Of a stretch of 64,000 bases of DNA, positions 35,442 through 44,981 are shown one piece after another; position 1 is the stretch's first letter, and each line of letters opens with the position of its first letter. Position numbers and translations under genes: made by a program. This DNA is from Ferirhizobium litorale (GTDB taxonomy: Bacteria; Pseudomonadota; Alphaproteobacteria; Rhizobiales; Rhizobiaceae), in the NCBI GenBank assembly GCA_030028905.1, contig JALDYZ010000004.1, positions 248,001 through 312,000 of the forward strand, given 5' to 3'. Under the pieces are notes generated by a model. The model was not told the DNA's origin, ran no database searches, and worked only from the letters and a program-made list of their open reading frames with translations.

Positions 35442-36218
35442 TCAATTCAGCACGATAAATCCTTCGCGCTCGAAGAAGGGTCTTGCCTTTCTCGACTTGA
35501 GGAAATCGAGGTAGGCGGCGGCGTTTGGCGCGTCGGCGAGGATCGCAACGGGATAGATGATCGGCTTGTGGCTGTCTTCCGGGAAAGTACCGATGATGGC
35601 CACGCCAGGATCGGCGGCGGCATCGGTCTTGTAGACGATACCGTACGGCGCTTCACCACGGGAAACGAGAGCCAGCGCGGCGCGCACGCTTTCGGCGCCT
35701 GCGATCTTGCTTTCGACCGACGGCCACAGCCCGAGCGATTGCAATGCCTCCTTGCCGTACTTGCCGGCCGGGACCGAATCGACCGCTCCCATTGCAAGGC
35801 GGCCGTCGCCAAGCAGGCCGGCTAGGTCCAGATCCCTGGCAATGTCGATCGGCTTTGCGATATCCTTCGGTGCGATCAGCACGATGGTGTTGCCGAGCAG
35901 ATCGGAGCGCGTGCCTTCCTTTATCAACTTCTTCTCGGCCACGTAGTTCATCCAGGCGAGATCCGCCGAAATGAAGATGTCGGCCGGAGCGCCTGCCTCG
36001 ATCTGTTTTGCCAGAGCAGAGCTTGCCGCATAGGAGGCCACCGCTTCGCCGCCACCCTGCGTCTGCCACTCCGCGTTGATGGCATCGAGGGCGTTCTTGA
36101 GGCTCGCAGCAGCAAACACAGTGACTTTCTCCGCCGCAGCGGCCGGTGCAGCACAGAGCCAGCCGGCGGCAACCGTTACCAACGCAAACTTCATCCATTT
36201 CCGGCGGGGCCAATCCAT
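35442..36218 (-). CDS. modA: Molybdate ABC transporter, periplasmic binding protein
   Basis: A 258-residue exported protein with a signal peptide (KFALVTVAAGWLCAAPAAAAE). The mature protein has the molybdate-binding features VFAAASLKNALDAI, YAASSALAKQIEAGAPADIFISAD, GNTIVLIAP and ALVSRGEAPYGIVYKTDA, with a C-terminal FLKSRKARPFFEREGF. It captures molybdate for the ModBC channel. The start at 36218 follows GGAGAGAAAG. Two Mo-box-like palindromes are found 20-90 bases upstream, consistent with ModE-type repression when molybdate is plentiful. No modE gene is in the window. Confidence 0.96.
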   Translation of the reverse strand: MDWPRRKWMKFALVTVAAGWLCAAPAAAAEKVTVFAAASLKNALDAINAEWQTQGGGEAVASYAASSALAKQIEAGAPADIFISADLAWMNYVAEKKLIKEGTRSDLLGNTIVLIAPKDIAKPIDIARDLDLAGLLGDGRLAMGAVDSVPAGKYGKEALQSLGLWPSVESKIAGAESVRAALALVSRGEAPYGIVYKTDAAADPGVAIIGTFPEDSHKPIIYPVAILADAPNAAAYLDFLKSRKARPFFEREGFIVLN

Positions 36219-36237
36219 CTTTCTCTCCAGCTTATAG

Positions 36238-36264
36238 ATCGAAATATCTCAATGAATATAACGA
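36238..36264. promoter_or_regulatory. Mo-box 1 (ModE-type operator) upstream of modA
   Basis: ATCGAAATAT (36238-36247), eight bases, ATATAACGA (36256-36264): an inverted repeat matching the ModE half-site pattern TCGnTATAT with two mismatches on the left arm. It lies 20 bases upstream of the modA start. Confidence 0.6.
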
Positions 36265-36281
36265 GTCTCGATAAACTGCCA

Positions 36282-36307
36282 GCGTTATATTTGTCTGGAT
36301 ATATTGA
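36282..36307. promoter_or_regulatory. Mo-box 2 (ModE-type operator) upstream of modA
   Basis: GCGTTATAT (36282-36290), eight bases, ATATATTGA (36299-36307). The left arm matches the ModE half-site and the right arm is degenerate. Its centre lies about 43 bases, some four helical turns, from that of Mo-box 1, and both have the same eight-base spacer. Confidence 0.5.
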
Positions 36308-36384
36308 CCGCGGCGCCAGAGCGGCGGCAAGCTCAGGCGGACAACGGCCGACGGACAAGACAAATTCATGGATGGAAGCGTAGA

Positions 36385-36912
36385 ATGGTGCGCGAAAACG
36401 ATATCCGCGAGAACGAGGTGGCCGTCGATACACCCGAACCTGTCGACGCAAGATTGACCTATATCGGCCGGATTTCGACCCCCTGGACGTCCAGGCTGAC
36501 ATGCCCGCGGCAGGAACGTCTCGACGGCCCAACCTGCCGGATCGAGGTCTTCGAGCCCTGGACCCAGACACTGAAGGGAATCGAGGAGTTCGAGCGCCTC
36601 GAAGTGATTTATTGGCTCGACCGGTCGCGGCGCGATCTGGTGTTGCAAAGCCCTGGAAACAACGGCGCCGTGCTTGGAACGTTTTCCATTCGCTCGCCGG
36701 TCCGGCCGAACCCGATCGGCACATCGAACGTCCAGCTCGAATCCGTGGACGGTAACGTTTTGGCCGTGCGCGGTCTCGACTGCCTCGACGGCACACCACT
36801 TCTCGACCTGAAGCCGGACCGCAACCTTTTCAAGCCGATCGCGCCGCCGCAGCCCGGCGATTTCGAAACCGGTGACGCTCACATGGTCGTGCGCCATTGC
36901 CAGAAAAAGTGA
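36385..36912 (+). CDS. trmO: tRNA-t6A37 methyltransferase TrmO-like (TsaA domain)
   Basis: A 175-residue protein of the TsaA/TrmO family, which methylates N6-threonylcarbamoyladenosine at position 37 of tRNA-Thr using SAM. The family features are [66 protein letters not shown] and [11 protein letters not shown]. The start at 36385 is chosen because of GGAAGCG upstream; the frame is open from 36304, into the Mo-boxes. It is divergent from modA, so ModE-like control could also touch it, though tRNA modification has no obvious link with molybdenum. Confidence 0.88.
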   Translation: MVRENDIRENEVAVDTPEPVDARLTYIGRISTPWTSRLTCPRQERLDGPTCRIEVFEPWTQTLKGIEEFERLEVIYWLDRSRRDLVLQSPGNNGAVLGTFSIRSPVRPNPIGTSNVQLESVDGNVLAVRGLDCLDGTPLLDLKPDRNLFKPIAPPQPGDFETGDAHMVVRHCQKK

Positions 36913-36920
36913 GCTTCCAG

Positions 36921-36976
36921 CCGATACGGGCGACCCACGCAGCCGAATACGGGCGACCCACGCAGCCGAATACGGA
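36921..36976. repeat. Tandem repeat, 22-23 bp unit, 2.5 copies
   Basis: The unit CCGA(A)TACGGGCGACCCACG plus CAG occurs at 36921-36942 (22 bases, one A missing) and 36943-36965 (23 bases), and a third partial copy CCGAATACGG follows. It lies nine bases after the trmO stop. Likely slipped-strand duplication; a role in mRNA end structure is not evident. Confidence 0.8.
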
Positions 36977-36989
36977 TGATCACGGCATA

Positions 36990-37005
36990 TTGACGTTTAC
37001 GTCAA
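36990..37005. promoter_or_regulatory. Palindromic operator upstream of fadD
   Basis: TTGACGT, two bases, ACGTCAA: a perfect seven-base inverted repeat, 231 bases before the fadD start. Its core TGACGTTTACGTCA differs from the core before the nitronate monooxygenase gene at three of fourteen positions. It resembles LiuR-type boxes reported for acyl and branched-chain catabolism in proteobacteria; the identity of the regulator is inference. Confidence 0.65.
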
Positions 37006-37236
37006 GGTTATAGTAATCCGGATCCTGCGTCTTGAACGCCGCAAATGTTGGCATAAGCTGGTAGTGTCGCTCTCGTGCAGTTGAAAATCCGCCCTGGTTG
37101 CGACAGGACCGAGAATGGATGCGCGCGTATCGGGGCCGGTTGGCTTTCAGATAGCGCACCAAGCCGGAGGGAGGAGGGTCTTTCCGGTTTCTGCGCTGGC
37201 TTCGCGGGCGGTTCTCAAATTCGAGGGAGGAAGTGC

Positions 37237-38937
37237 ATGACCGAGATTTCCACGCGATCGAGCGGCCGAGCTTCGGAGAAGATCTGGCTTGCCTCCTATC
37301 CTCCGCAGGTCCCGGCAGAAATGCCGCCGCTGGAGTATCGCTCCCTCGCCGACCTCTTCGACAAGAGCGTTGCCAGATTTGCCGATCGCCCTGCCTTCAC
37401 CAGCATGGGAAAGACGCTGACCTTCCGAGACCTCGATCGGGAATCCCGCAAGATCGGCGCCTGGTTGCAGACCCGTGGGCTCGAGAAAGGCGACCGCATC
37501 GCGGTGATGATGCCGAACATCCTGCAAAACCCCGTGATCGTCTACGGCATTCTTCGTGCGGGCCTCGTCGTCGTCAACGTCAATCCGCTCTACACCCCGC
37601 GCGAACTCGAGCACCAGCTCAAGGATGCCGGCGCCAAGGCCATCTTCGTGCTTGAGAATTTTGCCCACACGGTGGAGCAGGTCATCGGCCGCACCGACGT
37701 CCGCGATGTGGTCGTCGCCACCATGGGCGATATGCTCGGAGCCAAGGGCATCATCGTTAATCTGGTCGTGCGCAAGGTCAAGAAGCTGGTTCCGGCCTGG
37801 AAGATCCGCGGCCACAAGCGATTCCGCGACGTGGTGGCCGAAAGCGCCAAGCTCAGCCTGAAACCCGTCGAAATCGCGGCAAGCGACATCGCTTTCCTGC
37901 AATATACCGGGGGCACGACCGGGATCTCCAAGGGTGCCACCCTCACCCACGCGAACCTGCTTGCCAACAAGGCGCAACTTTCGCTGTGGCTCGCGACCGC
38001 CTTTTTCCGCAGGCCGAGGCCGGAACAGCTGACCTTCATCTGCGCCCTGCCGCTCTACCATATCTTCGCGCTGACGGTGAACTCGCTCATGGGACTGTCG
38101 CTCGGCGCCCACAACGTGCTGATCGCCAATCCGCGCGATATCCCGGCCTTTGCCAAGGAACTGCAGAAGCATCCGATGCATATTTTCCCGGGCCTCAACA
38201 CGCTCTTCAACGCGCTGATGAACAACCCGGATTTCCAGAAGCTCGATTTTTCGACGCTGTTCATGGCACTTGGCGGCGGCATGGCGGTGCAGCGCCCCGT
38301 TGCCGAGCGCTGGCTGAAGCTTACCGGCATGCCGATCACCGAAGGCTACGGCCTTTCCGAGACTTCGCCGGTGGCCACCGCCAATCGATTCGATTCGGAG
38401 GAATTTACAGGCACGGTCGGCCTACCGCTTCCCTCCACCGATCTCGAGATCCGCGATGAGGAAGGCAATACCCTTCCGATCGGCGAGGTCGGCGAAATCT
38501 GTATTCGCGGCCCGCAGGTGATGACGGGATACTGGCAACGGCCGGATGAGACCGCCAAGGTGATGACCGCCGACGGCTTCTTCCGGTCCGGCGACATGGG
38601 GGTGATGGACGAGCGCGGCTTCACCAAGATCGTCGACCGCAAGAAGGACATGATCCTGGTGTCCGGCTTCAATGTCTATCCGAATGAAATCGAGGAGGTC
38701 GCGGCGATGATGCCAGGCGTACTCGAATGCGCTGCGATCGGCGTGCCGGACCCACATTCCGGCGAGGCGGTCAAGCTCTTCATCGTCAAGAAGGACGCCG
38801 AACTGACCGAGGCGGCGGTGAAGGCACATTGCGCCGCGAACCTCACCAACTACAAGCGGCCGCGTTTCGTGGAATTTCGCACCGAACTGCCGAAGTCGAA
38901 TGTCGGCAAGATTCTCCGGAAGGAACTGCGGGGTTAG
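37237..38937 (+). CDS. fadD: Long-chain fatty acid-CoA ligase
   Basis: A 566-residue AMP-forming acyl-CoA synthetase that activates fatty acids for beta-oxidation. Adenylation motifs are intact: the phosphate loop YTGGTTGISKGATLTH, GYGLSETSPVA, DGFFRSGDMGVMDERGF with the hinge, VSGFNVYPNEIEEV and the catalytic Lys near the end (SNVGKILRKELR). The start at 37237 follows GAGGGAGGAAGTGC, a strong ribosome site. The frame is open from 37075, but the added residues are not family-like. A palindromic box lies well upstream, leaving a leader of over 200 bases. Confidence 0.95.
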   Translation: MTEISTRSSGRASEKIWLASYPPQVPAEMPPLEYRSLADLFDKSVARFADRPAFTSMGKTLTFRDLDRESRKIGAWLQTRGLEKGDRIAVMMPNILQNPVIVYGILRAGLVVVNVNPLYTPRELEHQLKDAGAKAIFVLENFAHTVEQVIGRTDVRDVVVATMGDMLGAKGIIVNLVVRKVKKLVPAWKIRGHKRFRDVVAESAKLSLKPVEIAASDIAFLQYTGGTTGISKGATLTHANLLANKAQLSLWLATAFFRRPRPEQLTFICALPLYHIFALTVNSLMGLSLGAHNVLIANPRDIPAFAKELQKHPMHIFPGLNTLFNALMNNPDFQKLDFSTLFMALGGGMAVQRPVAERWLKLTGMPITEGYGLSETSPVATANRFDSEEFTGTVGLPLPSTDLEIRDEEGNTLPIGEVGEICIRGPQVMTGYWQRPDETAKVMTADGFFRSGDMGVMDERGFTKIVDRKKDMILVSGFNVYPNEIEEVAAMMPGVLECAAIGVPDPHSGEAVKLFIVKKDAELTEAAVKAHCAANLTNYKRPRFVEFRTELPKSNVGKILRKELRG

Positions 38938-39056
38938 CGACGCCGGAGGCGGGAGCGCCCATCGGCATTTTGAGCTTTTGCCCAGACCCGCCTTGATTTG
39001 ACCGGAACATTGCGAATAGTGTCCGCATCCGTTTCGGTCAGCCAGGAGCACGCCCG

Positions 39057-40682
39057 ATGAAAGCGATCATCGACCAACTCAAGACCACCGCCGCTGCCAC
39101 GCGCGCCACCGATATTCGCGCCGCCTTCGCCTCGGACCCGGGCCGCTTCGACCGCTACAGCGCCAGGCTCGACGACCTGCTGATGGACTATTCCAAATCG
39201 GCTGTGAATGCCGAGGTGATGGCGCTGCTGCTCAAGCTTGCCGACGAGGGCGGCGTCGCCAAGAAGCGCGACGCCATGTTTGCCGGCGAAGCGATCAACT
39301 TCACCGAGAACCGTGCGGTCCTGCACACGGCGTTGCGGAACCGATCCAATACGCCGGTGCTGGTCGACGGCAAGGACGTGATGCCCGAGGTCAACGATGT
39401 CCTCGCAGCCATGGGTCGCTTTGCGGACGCCATTCGCTCTGGTGCCATCAAGGGTGCTACCGGCAAGAAGATCACCGACGTGGTCAACATTGGCATCGGC
39501 GGCTCCGACCTCGGGCCGGTCATGGCGACACTGGCACTCGGGCCCTATCATGACGGCCCGCGTTTGCACTTCGTCTCCAATATCGACGGCGCGCACATCG
39601 CCGATACCCTGAAGCTACTGGCGGCAGACACGACGCTTTTCATCGTCGCTTCAAAGACCTTCACCACGATCGAGACAATGACCAATGCGGCGACCGCCCG
39701 CCGCTTCATCGCCGACGCACTCGGCGAGGCAGCGGTCGGACACCACTTCGCCGCGGTCTCGACGGCGCTCGACAAGGTGGCCGCCTTCGGCATCGACAGC
39801 GACCGCATCTTCGGCTTCTGGGATTGGGTCGGTGGCCGCTATTCGATCTGGTCCGCGATCGGCCTGCCGCTGATGATCGCCATCGGCCCGGAGAACTTCG
39901 GGCACTTTCTTGACGGTGCCCATGCGATGGACAACCATTTTCGCAGCGCGCCCACCGGCGAAAACCTGCCGATGCTGCTCGGCCTGATCGGTTACTACGA
40001 GCGCAACGTGCTCGGCTACCCGTCGCGCGCCGTCATTCCCTACGACCAGCGGTTGGCGCGTTTTCCGGCCTACCTGCAGCAGCTCGACATGGAATCGAAC
40101 GGCAAGGGCGTGACCATCGACGGCACGCCGGTCAACGGCTCTTCCGGGCCGGTGGTATGGGGCGAACCCGGCACCAACGGCCAGCATGCCTTCTTCCAGC
40201 TGCTTCACCAGGGCACGGACATCGTCCCGGTGGAATTCATGATCGCCGCCAACGGCTTCGAACCTGAACTTCGCCACCAGCACCAGCTCCTGATGGCGAA
40301 CTGCCTTGCCCAGTCGGAAGCCCTGATGAAGGGGCGCACGGTGGCGGAGGCCAAGGCGCAGCTCACCGCCAAGGGAATGGACGATAGCCAGGCTGACTTC
40401 ATCGCGCCACATCGGGTCTTCACCGGCAATCGCCCGTCGATAACCTTCGTCCACGATCGCCTCACCCCATACGCGCTTGGTCGCCTGATCGCCCTTTATG
40501 AACACCGGGTCTTCGTCGAGGGCGTGCTGTTTCGCATCAACTCCTTCGACCAGTGGGGCGTCGAGCTTGGCAAGGAACTGGCGACCGGCTTGCTGCCGGT
40601 GATCGAGGGCAAGGAAAGTGCGAGCAGCCACGATTCCTCGACCCAAGGACTGGTCGCGGCGCTGGCAAAGTTGGCGAAATAA
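39057..40682 (+). CDS. pgi: Glucose-6-phosphate isomerase
   Basis: A 541-residue enzyme that interconverts glucose-6-phosphate and fructose-6-phosphate. Signature 1 is seen in [19 protein letters not shown], and the second in [26 protein letters not shown] with the catalytic residues in [10 protein letters not shown] and HHQ-like RHQHQLL. The phosphate-binding [13 protein letters not shown] and [13 protein letters not shown] are intact. It follows fadD with 119 bases between and is separated from the convergent fructokinase gene by a shared terminator, which places hexose isomerisation next to fructose phosphorylation. Confidence 0.97.
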   Translation: MKAIIDQLKTTAAATRATDIRAAFASDPGRFDRYSARLDDLLMDYSKSAVNAEVMALLLKLADEGGVAKKRDAMFAGEAINFTENRAVLHTALRNRSNTPVLVDGKDVMPEVNDVLAAMGRFADAIRSGAIKGATGKKITDVVNIGIGGSDLGPVMATLALGPYHDGPRLHFVSNIDGAHIADTLKLLAADTTLFIVASKTFTTIETMTNAATARRFIADALGEAAVGHHFAAVSTALDKVAAFGIDSDRIFGFWDWVGGRYSIWSAIGLPLMIAIGPENFGHFLDGAHAMDNHFRSAPTGENLPMLLGLIGYYERNVLGYPSRAVIPYDQRLARFPAYLQQLDMESNGKGVTIDGTPVNGSSGPVVWGEPGTNGQHAFFQLLHQGTDIVPVEFMIAANGFEPELRHQHQLLMANCLAQSEALMKGRTVAEAKAQLTAKGMDDSQADFIAPHRVFTGNRPSITFVHDRLTPYALGRLIALYEHRVFVEGVLFRINSFDQWGVELGKELATGLLPVIEGKESASSHDSSTQGLVAALAKLAK

Positions 40683-40691
40683 TTTGGAACC

Positions 40692-40710
40692 GAAGCCCCG
40701 ACGGGGCTTC
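40692..40710. terminator. Bidirectional hairpin between pgi and fructokinase
   Basis: GAAGCCCC (40692-40699) and GGGGCTTC (40703-40710) form a perfect eight-pair stem around GAC, followed by TCCTTGTC on the plus strand. It lies between two convergent genes and can serve both. Confidence 0.75.
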
Positions 40711-40730
40711 TCCTTGTCCTGCAGCTTGTC

Positions 40731-41660
40731 TTACAGGCCGATTTCGCGCGCCCAGGGCGGATTTGCGCCGGCGCGCGAGACGGTGACGGCTGCGGCCTTG
40801 GCGCCAAGCGCCAAGGCGTCGCGCACAGCCGCTTCGCTGAGCGAGGCAACCTGGGCCTTGGTCAGCAGGTTGTTGCGCTTCAGCGAGGCAAGTATACCGG
40901 CGTCGAAGGTGTCGCCGGCACCGATCGTGTCGACGACCGTGACGCGTTCGCTCGGTACCGACACCTTGAAGTCGCGCGTGTAGCCGGTCGCGCCTTCGGC
41001 TCCCTTGGTGATGACGACGAGCTTGGCGCTGCCATGCTTCAGCCAGTGGGAAACCAGGGTATCCTGATCGCCCTCCATGCCGAACCAGGCAAGATCCTCA
41101 TCGGAGAACTTGATGATATCGGACATTGCCGCCATGCGGCGGATGCGGCCCATATGGGCTTCCTTGTCCCGGATGAAGCCGGGGCGGATGTTGGGGTCGA
41201 GCGAAATGACCCGCTTTTCGTGCTCGCGCGCCATCAGCGCCTCGTAGGTGGAGCCGCAGGGTTCGGGTATCAGGCTGATGGCACCGAAATGCAGCGCCTC
41301 GCAGTCGTCGCCCAAAGCCGGCAGATCCTCGACCGTGATCATTCGACCCGCCGTATTCTCGTCGTAGAAGGCGTAGGTCGCCTGGCCGTTGACGAGCTTG
41401 ACGAGAGCGATGGTCGTCGGCCGCGAGAGAATGGCGCAGGGACTATAGTCGACATTGCTCGCCACCAGCGCCTCGCGCAGGATGTCGCCGAGCATGTCGT
41501 CGGAAATCCCAGTAAAGAACGACGTAGGCACGCCGAGACGACTGAGCGCTATGGCGGTATTGAAGATGGCTCCGCCGGCATAGGGCGCAAAGGCTCTCTC
41601 ACCGAGAGTCGTCTCGCGCGGCAACATGTCGATCAACGCTTCACCACAGCACAAAATCAT
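40731..41660 (-). CDS. frk: PfkB-family fructokinase
   Basis: A 309-residue ribokinase/PfkB kinase. Start ILCCGEALIDMLPRE and GGAIFNTAIALSRLGVPTSF match signature 1; signature 2 with the catalytic Asp is VVDTIGAGDTFDAGILASL. Overall form, the ESPTT-like region replaced by FGAISLIPEPCGSTYE, and adjacency to pgi and the fructose importer point to fructose as substrate, giving fructose-6-phosphate. Specificity within PfkB kinases is difficult to read, so fructose is inferred. The gene is convergent with pgi and transcribed 74 bases downstream of pyrE. Confidence 0.88.
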   Translation of the reverse strand: MILCCGEALIDMLPRETTLGERAFAPYAGGAIFNTAIALSRLGVPTSFFTGISDDMLGDILREALVASNVDYSPCAILSRPTTIALVKLVNGQATYAFYDENTAGRMITVEDLPALGDDCEALHFGAISLIPEPCGSTYEALMAREHEKRVISLDPNIRPGFIRDKEAHMGRIRRMAAMSDIIKFSDEDLAWFGMEGDQDTLVSHWLKHGSAKLVVITKGAEGATGYTRDFKVSVPSERVTVVDTIGAGDTFDAGILASLKRNNLLTKAQVASLSEAAVRDALALGAKAAAVTVSRAGANPPWAREIGL

Positions 41661-41734
41661 ACGGACCTCCCACGACTGACCGACATCAGGCTTGTTTCAA
41701 TCGATTTAATTCAATCTTCCGCAAAAAGCCAGCG

Positions 41735-42433
41735 TCACTTTTGTTCGAGTTCGCCAACGCCGCCATTGCGCGCAGACCATACCAGGGGCTGGTCGAGGAA
41801 ATCCTCCACATCGGCCAGCGTCTTGTCGTCGAACAGCTTGTCCTTGCGCGCAGCCGCCAGTACGTCGCGCCACGTCGCGATATGATGCAGCCGGACGCCG
41901 CCATTTGCAAAGCGCGCCTCGGCCTCGGGGAAAATACCGTAGTAGAACAAGGCGATGCCATGCTCGACGACACCACCTGCGGCGCGGATGGCATCGATGA
42001 ACTTGAACATGCTGCCGCCGGCCGTCGTCAGGTCCTCAATGACCAATACACGCGACCCCTCCGGCATATTGCCTTCGATCTGAGCGTTGCGGCCGTGGCC
42101 TTTCGGCTGCTTGCGGACATAGATCATCGGCAGGCTGAGGCGGTCGGCCAGCAACGCGGCAAACGGAATGCCCGCCGTTTCGCCCCCGGCGATGCAGTCG
42201 AATTGTTCGAAGCCCGCATCGCGCATCACGACGCTAGTCGCGAAATCCATCACTGTGGAACGGACGCGAGGGAAGGACAGAAGTTTGCGGCAATCGATGT
42301 AGACGGGGCTCATCATGCCGGAGGAAAGCTTGTAGGGCTTGTCGGCGCTGAAATGGACCGCCTTGATCTCCCAGAGCATTTTTGCCACCAGTTCCGCCAT
42401 GACGGCGCGGTCGGGAAATGTCGTCTGGATCAT
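41735..42433 (-). CDS. pyrE: Orotate phosphoribosyltransferase
   Basis: A 232-residue enzyme that makes orotidine monophosphate from orotate and PRPP, the fifth step of pyrimidine synthesis. The PRPP motif is [34 protein letters not shown] and [18 protein letters not shown] carry catalytic Lys and Arg/His residues. The start at 42433 follows AAGGAGAGCG. It is the long form common in alphaproteobacteria. It lies close to pyrC (43.4 kb) and upstream of the fructokinase gene on the same strand. Confidence 0.96.
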   Translation of the reverse strand: MIQTTFPDRAVMAELVAKMLWEIKAVHFSADKPYKLSSGMMSPVYIDCRKLLSFPRVRSTVMDFATSVVMRDAGFEQFDCIAGGETAGIPFAALLADRLSLPMIYVRKQPKGHGRNAQIEGNMPEGSRVLVIEDLTTAGGSMFKFIDAIRAAGGVVEHGIALFYYGIFPEAEARFANGGVRLHHIATWRDVLAAARKDKLFDDKTLADVEDFLDQPLVWSARNGGVGELEQK

Positions 42434-42543
42434 CGCTCTCTCCTTGGTTTGCTGCGGCTCGCATGGGGCCATAGCAGCAAGAACCGAAGGTTTCCAGAAG
42501 GCAGCGCCCGAAATCCGCGCCGTGCTCTATAGTTGAGGCGACC

Positions 42544-43092
42544 TCAACTGAGTTCGCAGAACGTGACGCGGTTGCCGAAAGGATCGATCACTTCCATCTC
42601 GACGCCCCAGGGCACCTTCTGCAGTCCCGGCCTCATGTAGCGGTAATTCTTGCCGGCGAGTTCGGCCTGATACGCGACAACGCCGGTAGTCGGCACGAAG
42701 ACGCGTGCGGCAGGGCTGGCATCGCCGGAATGTTCGCTGAGATGCAGCAGCATCCTGCTACGCGAAATCTGGCAATAGAGCGGAAAGTTGTCGCCGAACC
42801 GGTGTTCCCAATCGAGCGTGAAGCCGAGGAAATCACGATAGAATTCCATCGCCTTCGCCACGTCGAATATGCGGAAGATTGGAATCGCTGGCTTGACTAC
42901 GATCGGCTCCGGTTCCGTGCCCGCCTCCACTTGGGCCTTCTCGATCCTGGCGGCAAGCACGTTCCATTGATCGAGGCCGAACTGGCTCGCCACGATCTCC
43001 AGAGCTTCACCGTGCGAGATGTCGTTATTTCTGGCGGCAAGAGCCTGCCGCAAAGCTTTGGCCATAAGCTTGGCATCGCGAAAATCGCGCAT
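42544..43092 (-). CDS. Glyoxalase-superfamily protein with N-terminal helical domain
   Basis: A 182-residue protein. The first 70 residues (AKLMAKALRQALAARNNDISH, GEALEIVASQFGLDQWNVLA) form a small helical domain often fused to glyoxalase/bleomycin-resistance-type domains in rhizobia. The C-terminal part (PIFRIFDVAKAMEFYRDFLGF, MLLHLSEHSGDASPAARVFV, VIDPFGNRVTFCEL) is a VOC-fold unit with a single beta-alpha-beta repeat pair. Such proteins may bind antibiotics or metal-dependent substrates. The ATG at 43092 is nine bases from AGGGAAGG and is preferred to the ATG at 43101. Confidence 0.82.
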   Translation of the reverse strand: MRDFRDAKLMAKALRQALAARNNDISHGEALEIVASQFGLDQWNVLAARIEKAQVEAGTEPEPIVVKPAIPIFRIFDVAKAMEFYRDFLGFTLDWEHRFGDNFPLYCQISRSRMLLHLSEHSGDASPAARVFVPTTGVVAYQAELAGKNYRYMRPGLQKVPWGVEMEVIDPFGNRVTFCELS

Positions 43093-43332
43093 GAACGTCA
43101 TCCTTCCCTGTCGGCGAACAGGACGATCAGTGCCCGCATTGCTGACCCGTTCGCCATCGGTTGCCCAAGGCAAGGATGGAAGCGATCTGGATGGGCGCGT
43201 TCACCATTGCACCTCTTGAAACGATGCCGCGGGACAGCAGGCCGCGCCCGGCCGTTGTGTGGTTGTAGGGTGGAAACGGGATCTCGGCAAGCGCATCGCG
43301 CGCGGATCTGTCGATGGAGAGAAATTTGCTCG
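43093..43332. other. Intergenic region between pyrC terminator and glyoxalase gene
   Basis: No gene or recognisable regulatory motif is seen in this part of the 327-base gap, beyond the ribosome site of the glyoxalase-like gene. It presumably contains the promoter of that gene. Confidence 0.4.
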
Positions 43333-43367
43333 TGAAAAAAGAAAGCCGCCAGGCGAACCCGGCGGCT
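43333..43367 (-). terminator. Intrinsic terminator of pyrC
   Basis: On the minus strand AGCCGCC pairs with GGCGGCT, with an inner GG/CC pair and a TTCG tetraloop, followed by TTCTTTTTTC. It lies 53-87 bases after the pyrC stop codon and fits a strong intrinsic terminator. Confidence 0.92.
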
Positions 43368-43419
43368 GCGCAATATGCACTAGGAATTTCGAACAAGCGA
43401 AAGGACTATAGATCGTCCC

Positions 43420-44472
43420 TCAGGCGTCCGCCCCCTCCCAATGAAGGGGGAACATCGGATCGAACACGGTTACCGGGCCGGCGCCCGTCTCTATTTTCTT
43501 CGGAAAACTGATCGGTGCCTCGCGCCTGACCAGCGTGATGCGTTCCTCGTTCGGAGCGAGACCATACCAGGCAGGTCCGTTCAGCGAGGTGAACGCCTCG
43601 AGCCGATCGAGCGCTCCCTCCTCCTCGAAAACATGTGCAAGGCAGCTTACCGTGTTGATCGATGTATAGATGCCGGCACAGCCGCAGGCGCATTCCTTCA
43701 GCGGGTCGACGTGCGGAGCAGAGTCGGTGCCGAGGAAGAAGCGCGGATCGCCGGAGGTCGCCGCCGCCCTCAGCGCCAGGCGGTGATCCTCGCGCTTGGC
43801 AACCGGCAGGCAGTAGTAGTGGGGCTTGATGCCGCCGACCAGGATGGCGTTGCGGTTGATGATCAGGTGGTGGGTCGTGATCGACCCGGCGAGATTGGTC
43901 CTCGACGATATGATGTAGTCGACGCCATCCTTCGTGGTTACGTGTTCCATGGTGACCTTGAGTTCGGGCAGCCGTCTGCGCAGCGGATCGAGCACGGTCT
44001 CGATGAACACCGCCTCGCGGTCGAAGATGTCGACTTCCGGGGTCGTAACCTCGCCGTGCACGCAGAGCGGCAGGCCGATCTTGGCCATGCGCTCAAGGAC
44101 ACCCATCGCCTTGTCCATATCGCGCACGCCGCCGTGGGAATTTGTCGTCGCGCCGGCGGGGTAGAGCTTTACCGCCGTGATCAGCCCGCTTTCCTTGCCA
44201 CGCTGGACATCGGCGGGGTCGGTCTCCTCGGTGAGGTAGAGCGTCATCAGCGGCTCGAAACGGTGGCCCTTCGGTAGGGCGGCCATGATGCGCTCGCGGT
44301 AGGCGCGGGCATCGGCCGTCGTCACCACCGGCGGGACAAGGTTGGGCATGATGATGGCGCGCGCGAAGTTGCGGCTCGTATCGCCGATCACACCTTCAAG
44401 CATGGCGCCGTCACGCAGGTGCAGGTGCCAGTCGTCAGGTCGGCGGATGGTGAGGGTTTTCATGGGCGACAA
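43420..44472 (-). CDS. pyrC: Dihydroorotase, class II (PyrC)
   Basis: A 350-residue zinc hydrolase that cyclises carbamoyl aspartate to dihydroorotate. Metal and substrate motifs are [10 protein letters not shown] with the paired His, [15 protein letters not shown] with the carbamylated Lys, CVHGEV and [11 protein letters not shown], and FLGTDSAPH. This is the E. coli-like PyrC type rather than the PyrB-associated form. The gene is downstream of a DUF805 gene and upstream of a strong terminator. Along with pyrD and pyrE it gives three of the pyrimidine steps in the window, each separate. Confidence 0.96.
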   Translation of the reverse strand: MSPMKTLTIRRPDDWHLHLRDGAMLEGVIGDTSRNFARAIIMPNLVPPVVTTADARAYRERIMAALPKGHRFEPLMTLYLTEETDPADVQRGKESGLITAVKLYPAGATTNSHGGVRDMDKAMGVLERMAKIGLPLCVHGEVTTPEVDIFDREAVFIETVLDPLRRRLPELKVTMEHVTTKDGVDYIISSRTNLAGSITTHHLIINRNAILVGGIKPHYYCLPVAKREDHRLALRAAATSGDPRFFLGTDSAPHVDPLKECACGCAGIYTSINTVSCLAHVFEEEGALDRLEAFTSLNGPAWYGLAPNEERITLVRREAPISFPKKIETGAGPVTVFDPMFPLHWEGADA

Positions 44473-44555
44473 CTCCGGCGGCGTTCTGAAAAAGCTGTGC
44501 CGCGGGCATTATCACCCCTGCAATGCTCATGGCAAACATTTTGCCGGCAGAATCG

Positions 44556-44903
44556 TCAAGCCGGCTCGCCATACTGGTTGGTGCCCGGCGTACCGGCGCT
44601 GACATACCAGTAGACCAGCACGATCCAGCCGACCAGCGGGATGAGGCCGACAAGGATCCACCAGCCGGAGCGGTCGATATCGTGCAGGCGCCTGACGGCG
44701 ACGCCTAGTCCCGGCAGCAACACCGCCAGACCGTACACAAAACTCAGGATCTCATAGCCGAAGATTGCCTGGTCGATTGTTGCGGCGATCAAGGAGGCAA
44801 TGATGTTGAACAGGGCAAACCACCAGAATTCCGGCCGGCCGGCGCGTCCGGCAAAGACGGCATATTTCGAAAAGACGGTTGATACGGCTTCGGTGAACGT
44901 CAT
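44556..44903 (-). CDS. DUF805 membrane protein
   Basis: A 115-residue protein with three to four membrane helices and the DUF805 hallmarks GRAGRPEFWWFALFN near the start and GVAVRRLHDIDRSGWWIL near the middle, ending with a small Pro/Gly loop and NQYGEPA. The family is widespread but of unknown function. The start at 44903 (MTFTEAVSTVFSKYAVF) is chosen by family length; upstream codons to 44957 add nothing recognisable. It lies between pyrC and frcK on the same strand. Confidence 0.9.
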   Translation of the reverse strand: MTFTEAVSTVFSKYAVFAGRAGRPEFWWFALFNIIASLIAATIDQAIFGYEILSFVYGLAVLLPGLGVAVRRLHDIDRSGWWILVGLIPLVGWIVLVYWYVSAGTPGTNQYGEPA

Positions 44904-44981
44904 AGGGCTCCCCTCGGAGTTGCATCGGAGAAAGCCTGCAACGATTCTTGCCGGCATGCAACGTATGGACCCGATAACGCG

